In this document: positions 35,246 to 47,063 of the stretch, one piece after another
Numbering within the stretch: the stretch's first letter is position 1
How the letters are laid out: each line of letters starts with the position of its first letter
Source: Saksenaea vasiformis B4078
Taxonomy: Eukaryota; Mucoromycota; Mucoromycetes; Mucorales; Saksenaeaceae
DNA: 64,000 bases
Assembly (NCBI GenBank): GCA_000697055.1
Contig: JNDT01002383.1
Span: 210,877 to 274,876 of the forward strand
Direction of reading: 5' to 3'
Made by a program: the position numbers and the translations under genes
Notes under the pieces: generated by a model
The model's input: only the letters and a program-made list of their open reading frames with translations
What the model was told of the DNA's origin: nothing
The model's database searches: none

Positions 35246-37918
35246 TTAATTAATATTCCGTTCTTGCGTCCATAGTATTTCAAGTTTCAAATCTGCAAGA
35301 AAACATCCTTTGTCTGCAGCTCTTTGGTACCATTCAGTTGCTTTGTTCAATGTCATTTTTTTCATCTTCATAAATCTCTCCGAGTTTCCTTTGTGCCTCT
35401 TCATCTCCTTGATCTGCCGATTTCTCGTATATTTCGATTGCTTTGTCGATATCTTTCTTTTCGATTCTGTAAATATTTCCGAGTTTTAGTTGCGCCTCTT
35501 CATTTCCTTGATCTGCCCATCTTTTGTATATTTCAATTGCTTTGTCAAGATCCTTCTTTTGATATCTGTACGTATCTCCAAGTTCGATTTGCGCCCTTTC
35601 ATTTCCTTGATCCGCCCATTTCTGGTATACTTCAATTACTCTGTCGACGTCTTCCTTTTCATAGCTGTAAATAAACTCAAGTGTCATTTGCGCCTCTTCA
35701 TTTCCTTGATCTGCCCATCTTTTGTATATTTCAATTGCTTTGTCAAGATCTTTCCTTTGATATCTGTACGTATCTCCAAGCCTGACTTGCGCCTTTTCAT
35801 TTCCTTGATCAGCCCGTTTTTCGTATATTTCAGTCGCCTTATCAATGTCCCTTATTTCGTTTTTATAAAGATCTCCTAGTCTGATTTGCGCAACTCGCTC
35901 TCCTTGATCTGTTGCTTTTTCATAGTACTCAATGGCTTTGTGGATATCTCGTTTTGTCCAAAGTTTATGTGAGTAAATGTCCCCGAAGTTGAGGATTCGT
36001 ACTGCTTGCTCTCCTTGGTCTGCTACTTTCTCAAACCATTTAGCTGATTTGTGGATATATCGTCTAGTTCCACATTTATGTGAGTAAATGTCCCCAAGGA
36101 TGATTTGCGCTATCCCACTTCCTTTATCCGCTGCTTTTCTGTACCATTCAATTGATTTCTCAATATTTGTCATCATTCCAGTTCCAAGTGAGTAAATATC
36201 TCCAAGCTTGATTGTGCCATCCAACTTCCTTGATCTGCGGCTTTTTCGTACCATTCAATCGCTTTTTTGGTGTTTTTTCTTACTCCGTCCGCGTTGCTGT
36301 ACATATCTCCAAGTCTGATTTGTGCGTCTGGACTTCCTTGATATGCTGCTTTTTCGTACCATTCAACTGCTTTGCGGACATCTTGGCTGACTCCGTATCC
36401 ACATATGTACATGTTCCCAAGTATCATTTGCGCCAGCCGACTTCCTTTATCCGCTTCTTTCTGGTACAGTTCAACTGCTGTGACATGGTCCCCGTCTACA
36501 TATGTTATCTGGCGGTATTTCTCGCGGATGGCGAGTAAAGCCCGTTCATCGAAGACAATATCATTATTGCAATCTTTGTTTGAGCTATCCTCGTATTCGT
36601 GTATGACTTCAAGTCCTCCCTGTCCACCTTTGCTTCTATGATCCATAGATTGTCCTTCGACTTCGATATTGTTGCCATCGTCACTATCACTAGGATCTTC
36701 GTCATTGAATAGGGGACTATCGGGTTCGTTTTGCATATTTTCGGGACCACGATCAATCGCTTTGTCGCTGCATTGATCCAAAACTTGCAACCCACAATTC
36801 ACATGCTCTTCGCGACGTGTATACCTCGTATACTCCTTGTATTATTTGCCAACTCCAACTCGTTGACTGAAGCTGCCATTGGGAAGCGCCTTGTTATAAA
36901 TTTCCTCCACTTGCATGCGTTCATCGGTGTCAAGGATGTTATAGATTGGCTTCACATCCTTGAACTGGATAATGGCTGGTTCAGACTTGGTAGTTCCTTT
37001 CCAGTTTTTTATTCCCTCCACAAAAAACAATCCGGGATCGCCACCTATTACAAACTTGTCAAACAACTATAACAGATAAGCTCTGAATGGTACCTATGAT
37101 TTTCCAGTATTTATGATTTTTTATTGCATTTGTAATGTTTTCCGCTATGCCATCGCTGAAACAAGTTTCTTTTTGGCCCGTTTCTGCTGCACTATCGTTG
37201 TGAATCCTCGTGCTTTCTGCCTTACAAGCAAGTAGACCGCCTAAATGAGGAAATTGTTATTTTATGTTACATTTGTACGTATTTAGAGTACCAAGTAGGA
37301 TTTTTGATGGGTAGTAATACCCAAACCGCCCAAACACGGTTTGTAGTGCCTCATACTTTTTCTGGTCGGCGTTTTCCTTCAAAGCATTTGTTATCGCTTG
37401 CTTGAAGATAGAAGTAGCTTTAAAAAGCTCGGGAGGCAGTTCCACCTGATACAAACCTTATTAACTGTACTACCCATAAACAACTATTGCATCCTTACTT
37501 CACCCCACGAAAAGTAAGAAACTGAGTATTCGTTTGCACCGTTTGCAAATAGTTGCTGATTTTCTTCACGTGCGCAGCAACTACGTTCAGCCGCGACATC
37601 GTATACAGATTTTTGGCGAAAGCTGTCGTCAAGTAATAATTTGTCCATGAAATAATCCGGTTCGATAGTTTTTGTGCAGGTATATTCCACGAACGATCTC
37701 TCACGAGGATACTCATGAAGAAGCGCTAGTATATTATCCTTTCCTGGTTCAATTTCTATCGCAGGGTATTCAGCAGTGTATCCGTCAAAATGGAGGCCTC
37801 GCGTGCATCGATTGAAAACATCATATGCCAAAAAGGTACTGAACTTTGGGAAGTATTAGATAAATGTAAACGCGAAATTTGAACAAAGGATTACATTAGG
37901 TGACAATTTCTTTTCCAT
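35246..37918 (-). pseudogene. MACPF-like + Sel1 paralogue, broken (copy C)
   Basis: Third paralogue. The MACPF-like exons are intact and match A and B: 37918-37895, 37843-37499, 37445-37292, 37240-37094, and a last exon from 37044. Visible motifs are AYDVFNRCTRGLHFDGY, SYFSWGE, FKQAITNALKE, FGYYYPSKILLGG and KIIGGDPG. The last exon carries three lesions: an in-frame TAA at 36842-36844 between the two domains, a frame change near 36200-36215 inside the Sel1 array, and another near 35349 close to the end (the remaining frame runs to a stop at 35246). The Sel1 units here are mostly the short 28-aa type. If expressed, the product would stop just after the MACPF-like domain. Assembly error could mimic one lesion, but hardly three. 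Confidence 0.75.
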
Positions 37919-38120
37919 GTTAAGGGCTTGTTGAAGTAAGGAAAAAGATGTCGTGTAATTCTTAATGTTCTTATAGCCATAAACATTCGGAATCGTGCAA
38001 TTTGTATTCCGTAAAGCTTATGCTAAGCCGACATCCAAGTCAAACAGGAAAATGTAAAACGGGCTTGGAAATTTTCAGCTTGATAACATCTCTTCCTTGG
38101 GTAGACCAATTTACTAAGAT

Positions 38121-38235
38121 GGAGGACAAGATATCATATGGAGTAGCCTCAACGCTATCTGGATCAGTTTAGAAGACGTATACTGGATATATCTACACGG
38201 TGCTCTTTACCACAAATCCATAATAGAATGTCAGT
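38121..38235. repeat. Short dispersed repeat, paired with 43026-43145
   Basis: Both copies contain ACG(C/T)TATCTGGATCAGTTTAG, ACGGTGCT and ACCACAAAT in order and spacing. Similarity by eye about 70-75%. Confidence 0.6.
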
Positions 38236-38387
38236 ACAGTAGTCGCTCGGCGGAATACTCACTTAAGGAATATGTTCGCTTATGGAATAATGAATTTGGC
38301 AACATTTTCGGTAAGCAATAATTATACCAACATTCAGCCGTAGAATGATGAAAAATATCCCCTTACAGAGCAGATAACAGTCGTAGT

Positions 38388-38800
38388 CTATTTTGTAAAA
38401 TGATTTTCTGTTGCGATTTGTTTCAGCGTTTGCTGATATTCAGCTTGTAGAAGCGCCACTTTTTGCTTCAAGTAAAGGTCTAATTGCTCATCTACGTCGT
38501 GGTGGATATCTAGTATTGCATAGGGTTGGTCGCGGATCCTAGTTCTCTCCGCTATTGGTAAATCAAGATGATTCATTTCTTCTGAGAACTCTGGGTTATC
38601 GTTTTCCTTATCCTTTTTCTTATCATTCTCAGCTTCCGTGATGCCTTCAAAGGGTTGTCTCTGTATACGTCCATATAGATGTTCTTGACTCAATTTCTGG
38701 TAATCCATTAGCTCGATCCATAGAAATATTGTCTGCATGAGCCTCCCACAAGGTTTCAGCGATTTCGACATGTTTCTCAAAATGAAAAAAAAGAATCCAA
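38388..38800 (-). pseudogene. Broken coding fragment, unknown family
   Basis: Two overlapping minus-strand frames look coding. The first (about 38795-38650) reads HVEIAETLWEAHADNISMDR and on to an in-frame TGA. The second (from about 38690 to the stop at 38388) is acidic, then helical and coiled-coil-like, with QLDLYLKQKVALLQAEYQQT near the end. No intron with a fitting phase connects them, so a frameshift is likely. The family is not recognised. The gene may have been longer on the 5' side, since TTTTGAG before the first stretch resembles an acceptor. Confidence 0.35.
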
Positions 38801-39522
38801 TCTCTTCTTAGCGCTAATGTTCAGCCGTGTTCAAGTATACTTAACGCGAACCTTCAGACGTGTCCCAATGCATCTGAATGTGATAGCATGCGTTTTAAAA
38901 CTACCTGCACGTAGAACTTGCCTGATCTGTCAGTAGCCTGCTGGAGTTTTACGCTTTAGTACTACTTGCCAAAACAGTAACTTGTACGACTTCTCGCTTG
39001 TAGAAGTTTTCTCACCGACAGTATTCCTTAACGGAGCAGCTACCATACCATTGCTTGAACTCTATTTCTAGAGTTGTAGTTCTGAAGGGTGTTTTTCTGG
39101 AATATTTGACAATATTTCCCAATGTATCGCGTTTGCGAAGGTTCTCTATGAGAGGTGCTTGGTATCATTTTTTCTGACATCTTTTTTGAAGAATACAATT
39201 GATAAACGAGGAAGTAAAGCAAATATATGCAGGGAAAAAATGCTGCTGTTAGATCAACTACTCCGGAGGAATTTCTATATGTAGCTATTCATTTTACTCG
39301 TCCGATCATCTCTCTTCACGTAACGTAACAAGGTTCAGCCCGGCCCAACCAAGTACGAACAAGACCCAGACCAGACAACATATCCCCATCGCGAGACTAA
39401 GACTGTGGCACCCACGACGTATTCGTTTCTCTCTTCTTATTCTTCTTCTTCCCCCCAGATTTATTATTTCTCCCACGCAAAGCCTTCTTTTCCCCGTTAT
39501 ATTACGATCGTCGTGCGGAACA

Positions 39523-42500
39523 ATGAAAGAGACTCAATCGTTCCGTTTACTTGCAACAACAGAGGTCAAGAAAATCCCTATCCAGAACGTTGGCGGAGAG
39601 AATATTATTTGTTGGGAGGATATCGAGCAATTCTTCCCTGGAGTCAAATGTGTCGAGGATGGCGGAACGGTTGCTATTATGGTGAGGGATTCTAGCGGCA
39701 TGAGGTAAAACCAGAAGAAGTGCAGGACTGATGTTTACAACGAGACAGCAAAGAGATGTCACTCTGATCAGGCGTTTTGGTTTGCCATAATATGGTTTCT
39801 AGAGCAATCCCGCATCGCATCAAGCACGTCCCTGATGTTATCCTGGACGTTGCCTTGTCCACCGCTTGCGAGCGCAGTCCTGTTGAAACTTCGATGGCAA
39901 GGTCGTGCCTAGGTTCCGCTGACGATACAACCAGAGGCAGCGTCGAGGATCTCCAAGTCGCCCCAGCATCAGCAGAAACGCCTGTTAGCGACGCCACACA
40001 GTCAACTACTCATGTCCGTCCACCACTGAGTATTGCTACTGGCACTGAGGCTGCTTCCAAGACTAAACTATCGTTGAAGGAAATTGCGGAACTTGCATCC
40101 AGAGAGATTCTGGAATCCAACATCAGCCAGCTACTGGACCTCCTCTTGATTCCCAAAGTTGAAGCACAATTTCAAGCCTTGTCAGATTTCTGCAATTCGT
40201 CTGTTCAGGCTATTACAGATGGGCAAGTGGAGCAAGCTGACCGGCTGAACAAGGTTGTCAGCGAATGTCACAAGGATCTGAAAAATGAAGTGACCAGGAT
40301 CACTGAATTAGGAGCCCAAATGATTGAGTGGCAAAAGAACTTGGATGCTAAGCAAGCAGAGATGAACGCTAAGCAAGAAGAGCTGAACGCTAAGCAAGCA
40401 GAGATGAAGCAGCTTCAGATACAAGCTCTTGAGCAGCTGGCTGTGCTTCAAAGCCGTGTCCAAGCCGTGCTCACTCAAACCTATGAACTCCACGAATACC
40501 CGATCCCTCGTCTATTTGTTGTCCTTCCGCAGGACCCTTCACGATGGGATTACATCAATCCCTTGTCAAATAAGTTCCGGCTCTACTTTTTGTGCGAGTG
40601 CGGATAACACACAAAGTTGATTAATAGCAAGACCAAGATTCCTCATCACATCCACATTGCTAAGCATGAAGGGTACGAGATCACTCAACACTCCGAGTTC
40701 TTTCAGCACTACGGCACCTATGTTCTCACGATCTTGAAAATGCTCAAGCTCGGGATAACTGTCGCAGGAGTAGTTATGCCGGCTTTGTCTCAACTGGTCA
40801 GCGTGGAGTTCATCGATCAGACCACTACAGCTTTAAAGCAATTACAGCAAGCCATCGAGCCTGGGGTGGATCAAGTCATTGGATATATCGATAACATGTC
40901 GGCACACAATGTCGGACCTATCAAAGAGAACTCTTATAGCAACAACAAGGCTGTTGACAAAGTTGCCGAGCAGATGAAGAACAGCCAAGCTTTGGAAGGC
41001 GTCGATCTACGCAAGTTGGACACGTTCTTGCAAGGTGCTGACGAAAACAAAGTGTTGGGAAATTTGTATAAGATTGTCACGAATGAGGGACATGTCAAAT
41101 GGGTGTGTTTTGACCATTATTATGAGAATTATAACAGGTTTGCAGTCGAAGTGTTCCAACGTGCAGTGGACGCAGTCGGAGGGTCATTTGATGAGAACAA
41201 TGGTCTAGTGAAAGTGAAGCTTCAATCAAGGGTGTTGGCAGAGCAGTTCTACTCCGCGCTGGGGAATACCAGATCTGTCTATGAGCTCGATATCTGTCTG
41301 GCTTTGGAGGGCAGTAAGGGTGATCTTGAAGCACTAGAGGAAGCACTCAAGAAATCAAGAATAGCGATTCTTCGTCTTGATCTCCAGGTATTTCGACCAA
41401 GCCTGAGCAGCAAACTATTATCAACATCCACTCGATACGACGTTCTTATCCGCATCATGGAACATCCCAATATGAAAATGATCCACATAATCCTTCCAAG
41501 GGATCTCATTAAGCTTTCCAGCTTCTCGCCAAAAAGTCTGTTACACCTCCACAAGTTATCAATCGAGTTGATGCCTAAATCGATGGAAGCAAAGGACTTG
41601 AAACTATTGTCAGAGACGCTCAAGACCAACTCAACTCTGACTACCTTGGATTTGAGGGATGACCGGATCGGATCCAATGGAGCTCAAATGCTGGCTGAGG
41701 CGCTCAAAATGAACTCAACTTTGACTACTTTGGATTTGAGGGATGACTGGATCGGACCCAACGGGGCTCAGGCCCTAGCTGAGGCACTTGATACCAACTC
41801 GGCTCTGACAACCTTGAACTTGTCGATTAACTCGATCGCAGGCAACGGAGCTCAGGCCGTGGCTGAAGCACTCAAGACCAATTCATCTCTTACCACTTTG
41901 GATTTGAGCCGGAATTCGATTGGAGACAACGGCGCTCAGGCCCTGGCTAGGGCACTCAAGACCAACTCGGCTCTGATTACGTTGGAGTTGTCGCTCGACT
42001 CGATCGGAGACAACGGAGCTCAAGCCCTCGCTGAGGCACTCAAGACCAACTCGGCTCTGATCACTTTGAATTTGAAAGATAACTGGATCGGAGACAACGG
42101 AGCTCAGGCCCTGGCTGAGGCGCTCAAGGCCAATTTGATTCTAACCATTTTGAACTTGTCAATTAACTCGATCACAGCCTACGGAGCTCAGGCCCTGGCT
42201 GAAGCACTCAAGACCAATCCGTCTCTTACCACTTTGGATTTGAGCCAGAACTCTATTGGAGACAATGGAACTCAGGCCCTAGCTGAAGCACTCATGATCA
42301 ACTCGACTCTGGCTACGTTGAACTTGGAGTTCAACTGGATCACAGACGACGGAGCTCAGGCCCTGGCTGCAGCACTCAAGACCACCCCGACTCTGACCAC
42401 TTTGGATTTGAGGCGTAACCTGATTGAATACGAGGGAGCTCAGGTGCTGTCTGAGGCACTCAAGACCAACTCCTCTCTGACGACTTTGGATTTGGGCTGG

Positions 42501-42743
42501 AACTCGATTGGAGACGACGGAGTTCGGGCGCTAGCTGCGGTACTCAAGACCAACACGACTCTGACCACTTTAAACTTAAATAAGAACTCGGTTAGAGACA
42601 AGGGAGCTCAGGCCCTGGCTGAGGCACTCAAGACCAACACGGCTTTGACAACTTTGGATCTGCGGTTCAACTCCACGGGGGATAACACAGAGCAAGCGCT
42701 GCGTCAAGTGTCTCGGACTAAGAGAGGTGTCATATTACTATAG
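39523..42743 (+). CDS. RNI-type LRR protein, interrupted by an in-frame TAA
   Basis: Large cytosolic LRR protein of a family I recall from Mortierella-like fungi. Exons 39523-39704 and 39803-42743 give 1041 codons in one frame, but codon 329 (40605-40607) is TAA. N-terminal domain (residues about 1-90): MKETQSFRLLATTEVKKIP, WEDIEQFFPGVK and PHRIKHVPDVILDVALS. A Ser/Thr linker follows, then a helical/coiled-coil region with AKQAEMNAKQEELNAKQAEM, and LFVVLPQDPSRWD just before the stop. After it come KIPHHIHIAKHEGYEI, a hydrophobic helix (LGITVAGVVMPALSQLV), and from about 41590 roughly thirteen 28-aa LRRs of the form LxxNSIGDNGAQALAEALKTN. No NB-ARC/NACHT motif is visible. A 36-nt intron at 40592-40627 could bypass the stop in frame but would be unusually short. 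Confidence 0.75.
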
Positions 42744-43025
42744 AATGCCTTCATTTGTGGTATGTAAGAAGACGATACCAGCTGCAAACAGAAATCAGTT
42801 GGTACTCCAAACCTCGAAAGTAGTAGCGGTGTGAGAAAAGAATGTTATGAATTTGGACTGTAAACCGCTATGCAGAGGTGAAGCGATAAAGCTTTTAATT
42901 GCGAGCGCAAATGCAGTGCGGGAGAGACGTGAAAGGAAGTAGGATAATGAGGCAGTGTGATTTTATTTCTATGGTGCGCCAAAGTTATACTATTGTCTCC
43001 TTGCGAAGAGCAGTTTTCTAAAATC

Positions 43026-43145
43026 GAAGGCAAGACATTATCTGGAATATTTCCTTAACGTTATCTGGATCAGTTTAGAGAACGGATACTGGGCAAATCC
43101 GTACGGTGCTAATGACCACAAATTCGCAATGGGATATCAGTATTG
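43026..43145. repeat. Short dispersed repeat, paired with 38121-38235
   Basis: See the partner copy. It lies about 95 bp before the start of the long repeat copy at 43240, an arrangement absent at 38 kb. Confidence 0.6.
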
Positions 43146-43239
43146 CCATGTGCCAGTACTAACGGTTGCAATGGGGTGCTTCGCCGATCAAAGAGGAAAA
43201 AGGCAAAACAGATATACTGAATGTTTTCTATTATTCCTG

Positions 43240-44623
43240 CACCACTTTTGCACTGTTTGGCATTAGCTCCAAATAGTCTTTACGAAGGTCTCGGACGTTT
43301 TTGCGTGTTGAAGACTTGGATCTTGCGTGGTAAGCAGGCTCTTATGCATCAATTGCAGGTGCATTATACTAAGTTATTGGCTCCAGTGTTCAACGGCAAC
43401 ATTTGTTTTTAGATAATGAGGTGCGATGGGCATTTAAAGGGACACACATATCTTTCTTCGGCTCTGTTTTCTTTTACTATTCCCTGCAGGTACCTTTGAA
43501 TGGAACGCACATTCAGGATTACTCATGGCCACCTTGTCTGTGATTTGGCCTGCAAGTCCTCTGTCTCGAACCGTCTTGGCCTCTAGTGCTACTCTTCGCG
43601 GATCATTGAAGCAAGCAACTGTTGTCGTGCGCTCGATTTTCTTCATCTTATGCAACATATAGCCAGACTCTATTTCGCTTCAAGCACTCTACAGTGGGTG
43701 TTACCCTTACCCCTATGCCTCGAGGTTCCCTCCTCACCGTCCCCAGCGCATCGGATGCGGGTTCGGCTTTCGCGGAATCCATCTCCAGACATCAAATTTA
43801 TTCACCATGAATGTGCTTTGTGTCCACCGAGGGAGTAAGTTGATGTAAGTGGAGTATGAACTTGTCAACGATTTTTACACTAACAAGACCAAAGAAGAGG
43901 TTTTCCAAAAGAGACTTCCGCAAGGCGCACAAAAATTATCAAGGCATTTTTAAAGATAGCATTGACTAATCCCAAACGAAAGCAAGAAACTGAAAAGTAG
44001 CGATCTGAGGAAAAAGTTCTTAACGACAGACCTCTCTGGCAAAGAAGTAGCCGTGCTTTGCAAGCTTTTCAACGCATGCTACCATACGTCCCAAAACGCA
44101 CCGGAAACAGCAAAGTAGACAAACACATTAGCATGGTATTTCCTTGATGTTAGCAAAACCACATGTTTCATGCTGTCGGTCATGAACGCTTTTGCAGAGA
44201 AATATCACCAACTGTCAGCGCGAAGTTCTCCATACTCTTTCTCGCCCTTTGGTAACCGCTTATTTAGTCCTTTCTCAGCTCTCCACACATGAGAAATTTA
44301 CACAGTTTAGCGTAGAAATACGATGATCCTAGTTTATTTCATGACTGTGAGTGCTGCACCTGATGGCATGTTTGCTGTGGTCCGGCCTCGTAATAAAGGA
44401 AGTAGAAAACCTTCCGAGCAAGAGGAGAAAAAATGATGAAAGCAAAGGCGTGCAGTCTATGGCTGGAGGGGAAGTGAGAGGAGGGGGGAAGTCATTGACG
44501 CGGTGGAGCATATCCACGATGGCTAATCAGTCATAGGAGACGAAGAAAGGGGAGTTGTTACCGCGCGCTTTACGCTATCCTGCAAGCATAGCAAGAGCGC
44601 GGAAACACATTCAATAAACAGTA
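43240..44623 (+). repeat. Dispersed degenerate repeat, cop. 3
   Basis: Related to 33998-34773 along most of its first 650 bp and again at the CAATAAACAGTA end (44612-44623). The central 700 bp is present only here. Minus-strand residue runs such as MSNPECAFHSK are partly shared by both copies, suggesting an ancestral coding unit. Confidence 0.5.
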
Positions 44624-45815
44624 ATGGGTTGCCGCCACACATAGTTGACAGCTCATGTCGTATCTAGGTATCTGCACATGGGCGCAGCCCGCGTGCTGCG
44701 TCTTATTCTATGTTTTGACCGAAGTATCGTCCAATTTAAGGCGTATTCAAGATAAGCAGATACCCTTGCAAGATAGTCGTGTGATTCATTTGGCCATCTG
44801 TAAGCTGATGCACCTCTCCAAGAAAGGCCACGATGTCTTGCATGGAGTCCATGTTTTAATGGACAGCTGTCAACAGATATTCCTCAAATAAAGTATTTGC
44901 AGGAGGAGAATCTGTCACGTAACGTAGATGTCCGTCTACGCAATTCATTCCAAAAACGAAGGGTCCTCCCGTAAAGCAGGGAGAATGTAACATGTTACGT
45001 GTGATTGTTGTCAGTACATGCTGCATAACATGGAAATGGTTGAGCAAAAAGGAATGATCCAGAGTAGCCAATTCTAGCTAAATAACGTCCTCCCCCTTCG
45101 CATCCAAACTGCTGGCGATCTTTTAAGCTATTCGGCCTGCAGAATAGTTGTTGGCGCCTGCATCCTATTCTCTCAAGCGGAGAATGCATGAAAATTTCGA
45201 ACTACCGCTATGTTTCCTATGACGAGAAGGGACATCAAAAGGAAAAGGTAAGAAATTACTAGGGTTCTGGGTGCCACGAAGGCGCTGTCACATATGCGCT
45301 ATAGACATGCAACGTTCCCCTCCTCATGCACGATGTGGTCATGGGGACAGCAGACTATCATCGTCGCAACATGTAAAAATGGTTCCGATGCCCGTACACA
45401 AGGACCGGATGAATTGTAACAATGAATAACAAAGTTTTTGCTGGTTGCGAAACGTGAAGAAAATGAGAAAATCAGGAACCAGGATGGTGTGATGGTTACG
45501 TCCCAAGGGATTGGTACAAACATTGTACCAAACAGGAGGTAGTAAGGCAGGTGGTGGAAATACGTAGAATGAGCTTCTTTTTTTTTTTTTTTCGTCATTG
45601 CGGCAAAAAGCCCCAATCATTACTTCCCGGTATGTATATGGGTAATTGACGATCAGGGGGCGGAGAGAAAAACATTCAGAATAAACCATTGTCCATTTTA
45701 AATAGAGAAGAAGAAGAAGAACTAGCTTGTTATAGAGAATACTGAGTATAGCTTTGTTGTTATGTACAGGTCAATTAAAAAAAAAGAAGAGAAAGAGAAA
45801 AAAGAAACACAGGCT

Positions 45816-47063
45816 CTAAAGCTTTTCATTAAGTTGATGGATTGGGATCATTGCTCGTTGAGTTTCCTGTTGAAGTCTATAAAGCTGGCGCATGGCTTGC
45901 ATGGCGTTTGCATGCCCACGTTCGATCTGGAGGGCTTTGTAGCAATCCATGAGGAGATGGGTTGCGTGTTCAAATATCTGTGCTTGACGCGTGTGCATGA
46001 GCCGCGCGTTGTTGAGCATATTGGTATAGTAGTCCTGGCCGATTTTAGTGAAGTGGTCGGCAAGTTGGTGGATGGAGACGGACCAGTGACCTTGGGTATC
46101 GCGCCGACGCTTCTTTTTTCGAAGGAAGAAATGGAGCCACGAAGGCGATGTTTGTTGCTGTTTGTATTTCAGTAGACGGGGCCAATCCCAACCAGCGGGT
46201 TCAAAGACAGGATGGGCCATCGCGAAGATGGGGGCCGAGGAGAGATCGTCCGTCGAGGTGGAGAGGAAGTCGACGGCAGGGGGCTGGGAGAAGACGTAGT
46301 AATAGAGGCGTTGGATATCCTGTATCACCACTGGGCCGCCGTTTGTGGTGTTTGCAGTAGTGGCGATGGTGGGTTGGAAAATGGGGCGATAGCAGTCCTT
46401 GATGCGGGCCAGGTTTTGTGCAGCATTCTCCTCGAAAACCAAGCCAAAGTCATTGGCGATCTGGCTGATGATAGCTTTGCATTGGTTCTCGGATACACCT
46501 GATTCAAATACAAGGTAGGGTTTATTGATGGACCGCAGGCCGAGTCCGAGGAGCGCACGCTGGGCATGGGTGATTTTGAGGACGCGGCAGGAGGGAAGGG
46601 AAGAGGAGGAGAGGATAGAGGTGACAATGCCTTGGATTGTTTTTCTTTTCCATCCTTTTCGTAGACGTCGCAGACCGGCCATCAGTGCCTCGAGTTCTTC
46701 GTGGGCTCGGCCATAGGCATCCAAACGCTGACTCAGTGCCTCGAGTTGTTCCAGGAGCGCAGCACGTTCCAAGTCCGACTGGCGCGAACGAATGTGATGT
46801 GACTCCATGTAGGCCTGGTACCTGTCATGCACGGATAACATCCGTTCGATCAATTGGGCATCATCTACTTTTTTTGCTTCGCCCCTGTTCAGTTGCTGCC
46901 ATTGGTGGAATGTCGTCAAAAGTTGGCGCGCTTCGGGTTTACTGACAACACAGAGCTCCAATTGATCTTTGGAACATACCACGCCAACATGGTTGTCAAG
47001 CGATTGTCGAAGCAGATGGATAGTAGTAGAGGAAGGATCGGGTGATGACGGAAGAGTGTCCAT
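45816..47063 (-). CDS. Hypothetical 415-aa protein
   Basis: Intronless frame, not recognised. Residues 1-60 include LLRQSLDNHVGVVCSKDQLE. Residues about 85-135 are strongly helical and coiled-coil-like (RAALLEQLEALSQRLDAYGR), then a basic patch RRLRKGWKRKTI. The middle (about 170-215) reads RALLGLGLRSINKPYLVFES and is followed by an Asn/Thr linker. A basic run LRKKKRRRDTQ (about 315) could be a nuclear signal, and the C-terminus is alpha-helical (AMQAMRQLYRLQQETQRAMI). No transmembrane segment or catalytic motif is visible. Codon composition and length without stops support a true gene. Confidence 0.7.
   Translation of the reverse strand: MDTLPSSPDPSSTTIHLLRQSLDNHVGVVCSKDQLELCVVSKPEARQLLTTFHQWQQLNRGEAKKVDDAQLIERMLSVHDRYQAYMESHHIRSRQSDLERAALLEQLEALSQRLDAYGRAHEELEALMAGLRRLRKGWKRKTIQGIVTSILSSSSLPSCRVLKITHAQRALLGLGLRSINKPYLVFESGVSENQCKAIISQIANDFGLVFEENAAQNLARIKDCYRPIFQPTIATTANTTNGGPVVIQDIQRLYYYVFSQPPAVDFLSTSTDDLSSAPIFAMAHPVFEPAGWDWPRLLKYKQQQTSPSWLHFFLRKKKRRRDTQGHWSVSIHQLADHFTKIGQDYYTNMLNNARLMHTRQAQIFEHATHLLMDCYKALQIERGHANAMQAMRQLYRLQQETQRAMIPIHQLNEKL

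Larger units (their letters stand above)
37919..39522. other. Spacer between copy C and the LRR gene
   Basis: Contains the conserved upstream block of copy C (38019-38035), a short repeat (38121-38235), a broken coding fragment (38388-38800) and the LRR-gene promoter. Nothing else recognised in 38800-39520. Confidence 0.5.
42744..45815. other. 3-kb interval dominated by repeats
   Basis: LRR 3' region, the short repeat (43026-43145), a long degenerate repeat (43240-44623), and 44630-45815 with no recognised gene. A 78-codon plus frame at 44655 is unsupported. A T-run lies near 45579-45592. Confidence 0.5.

Noticed and set aside
39523..42743. NLR (NACHT/NB-ARC) immune receptor
   Set aside because: LRRs and an N-terminal module are present, but no Walker A or B motif is found between them.
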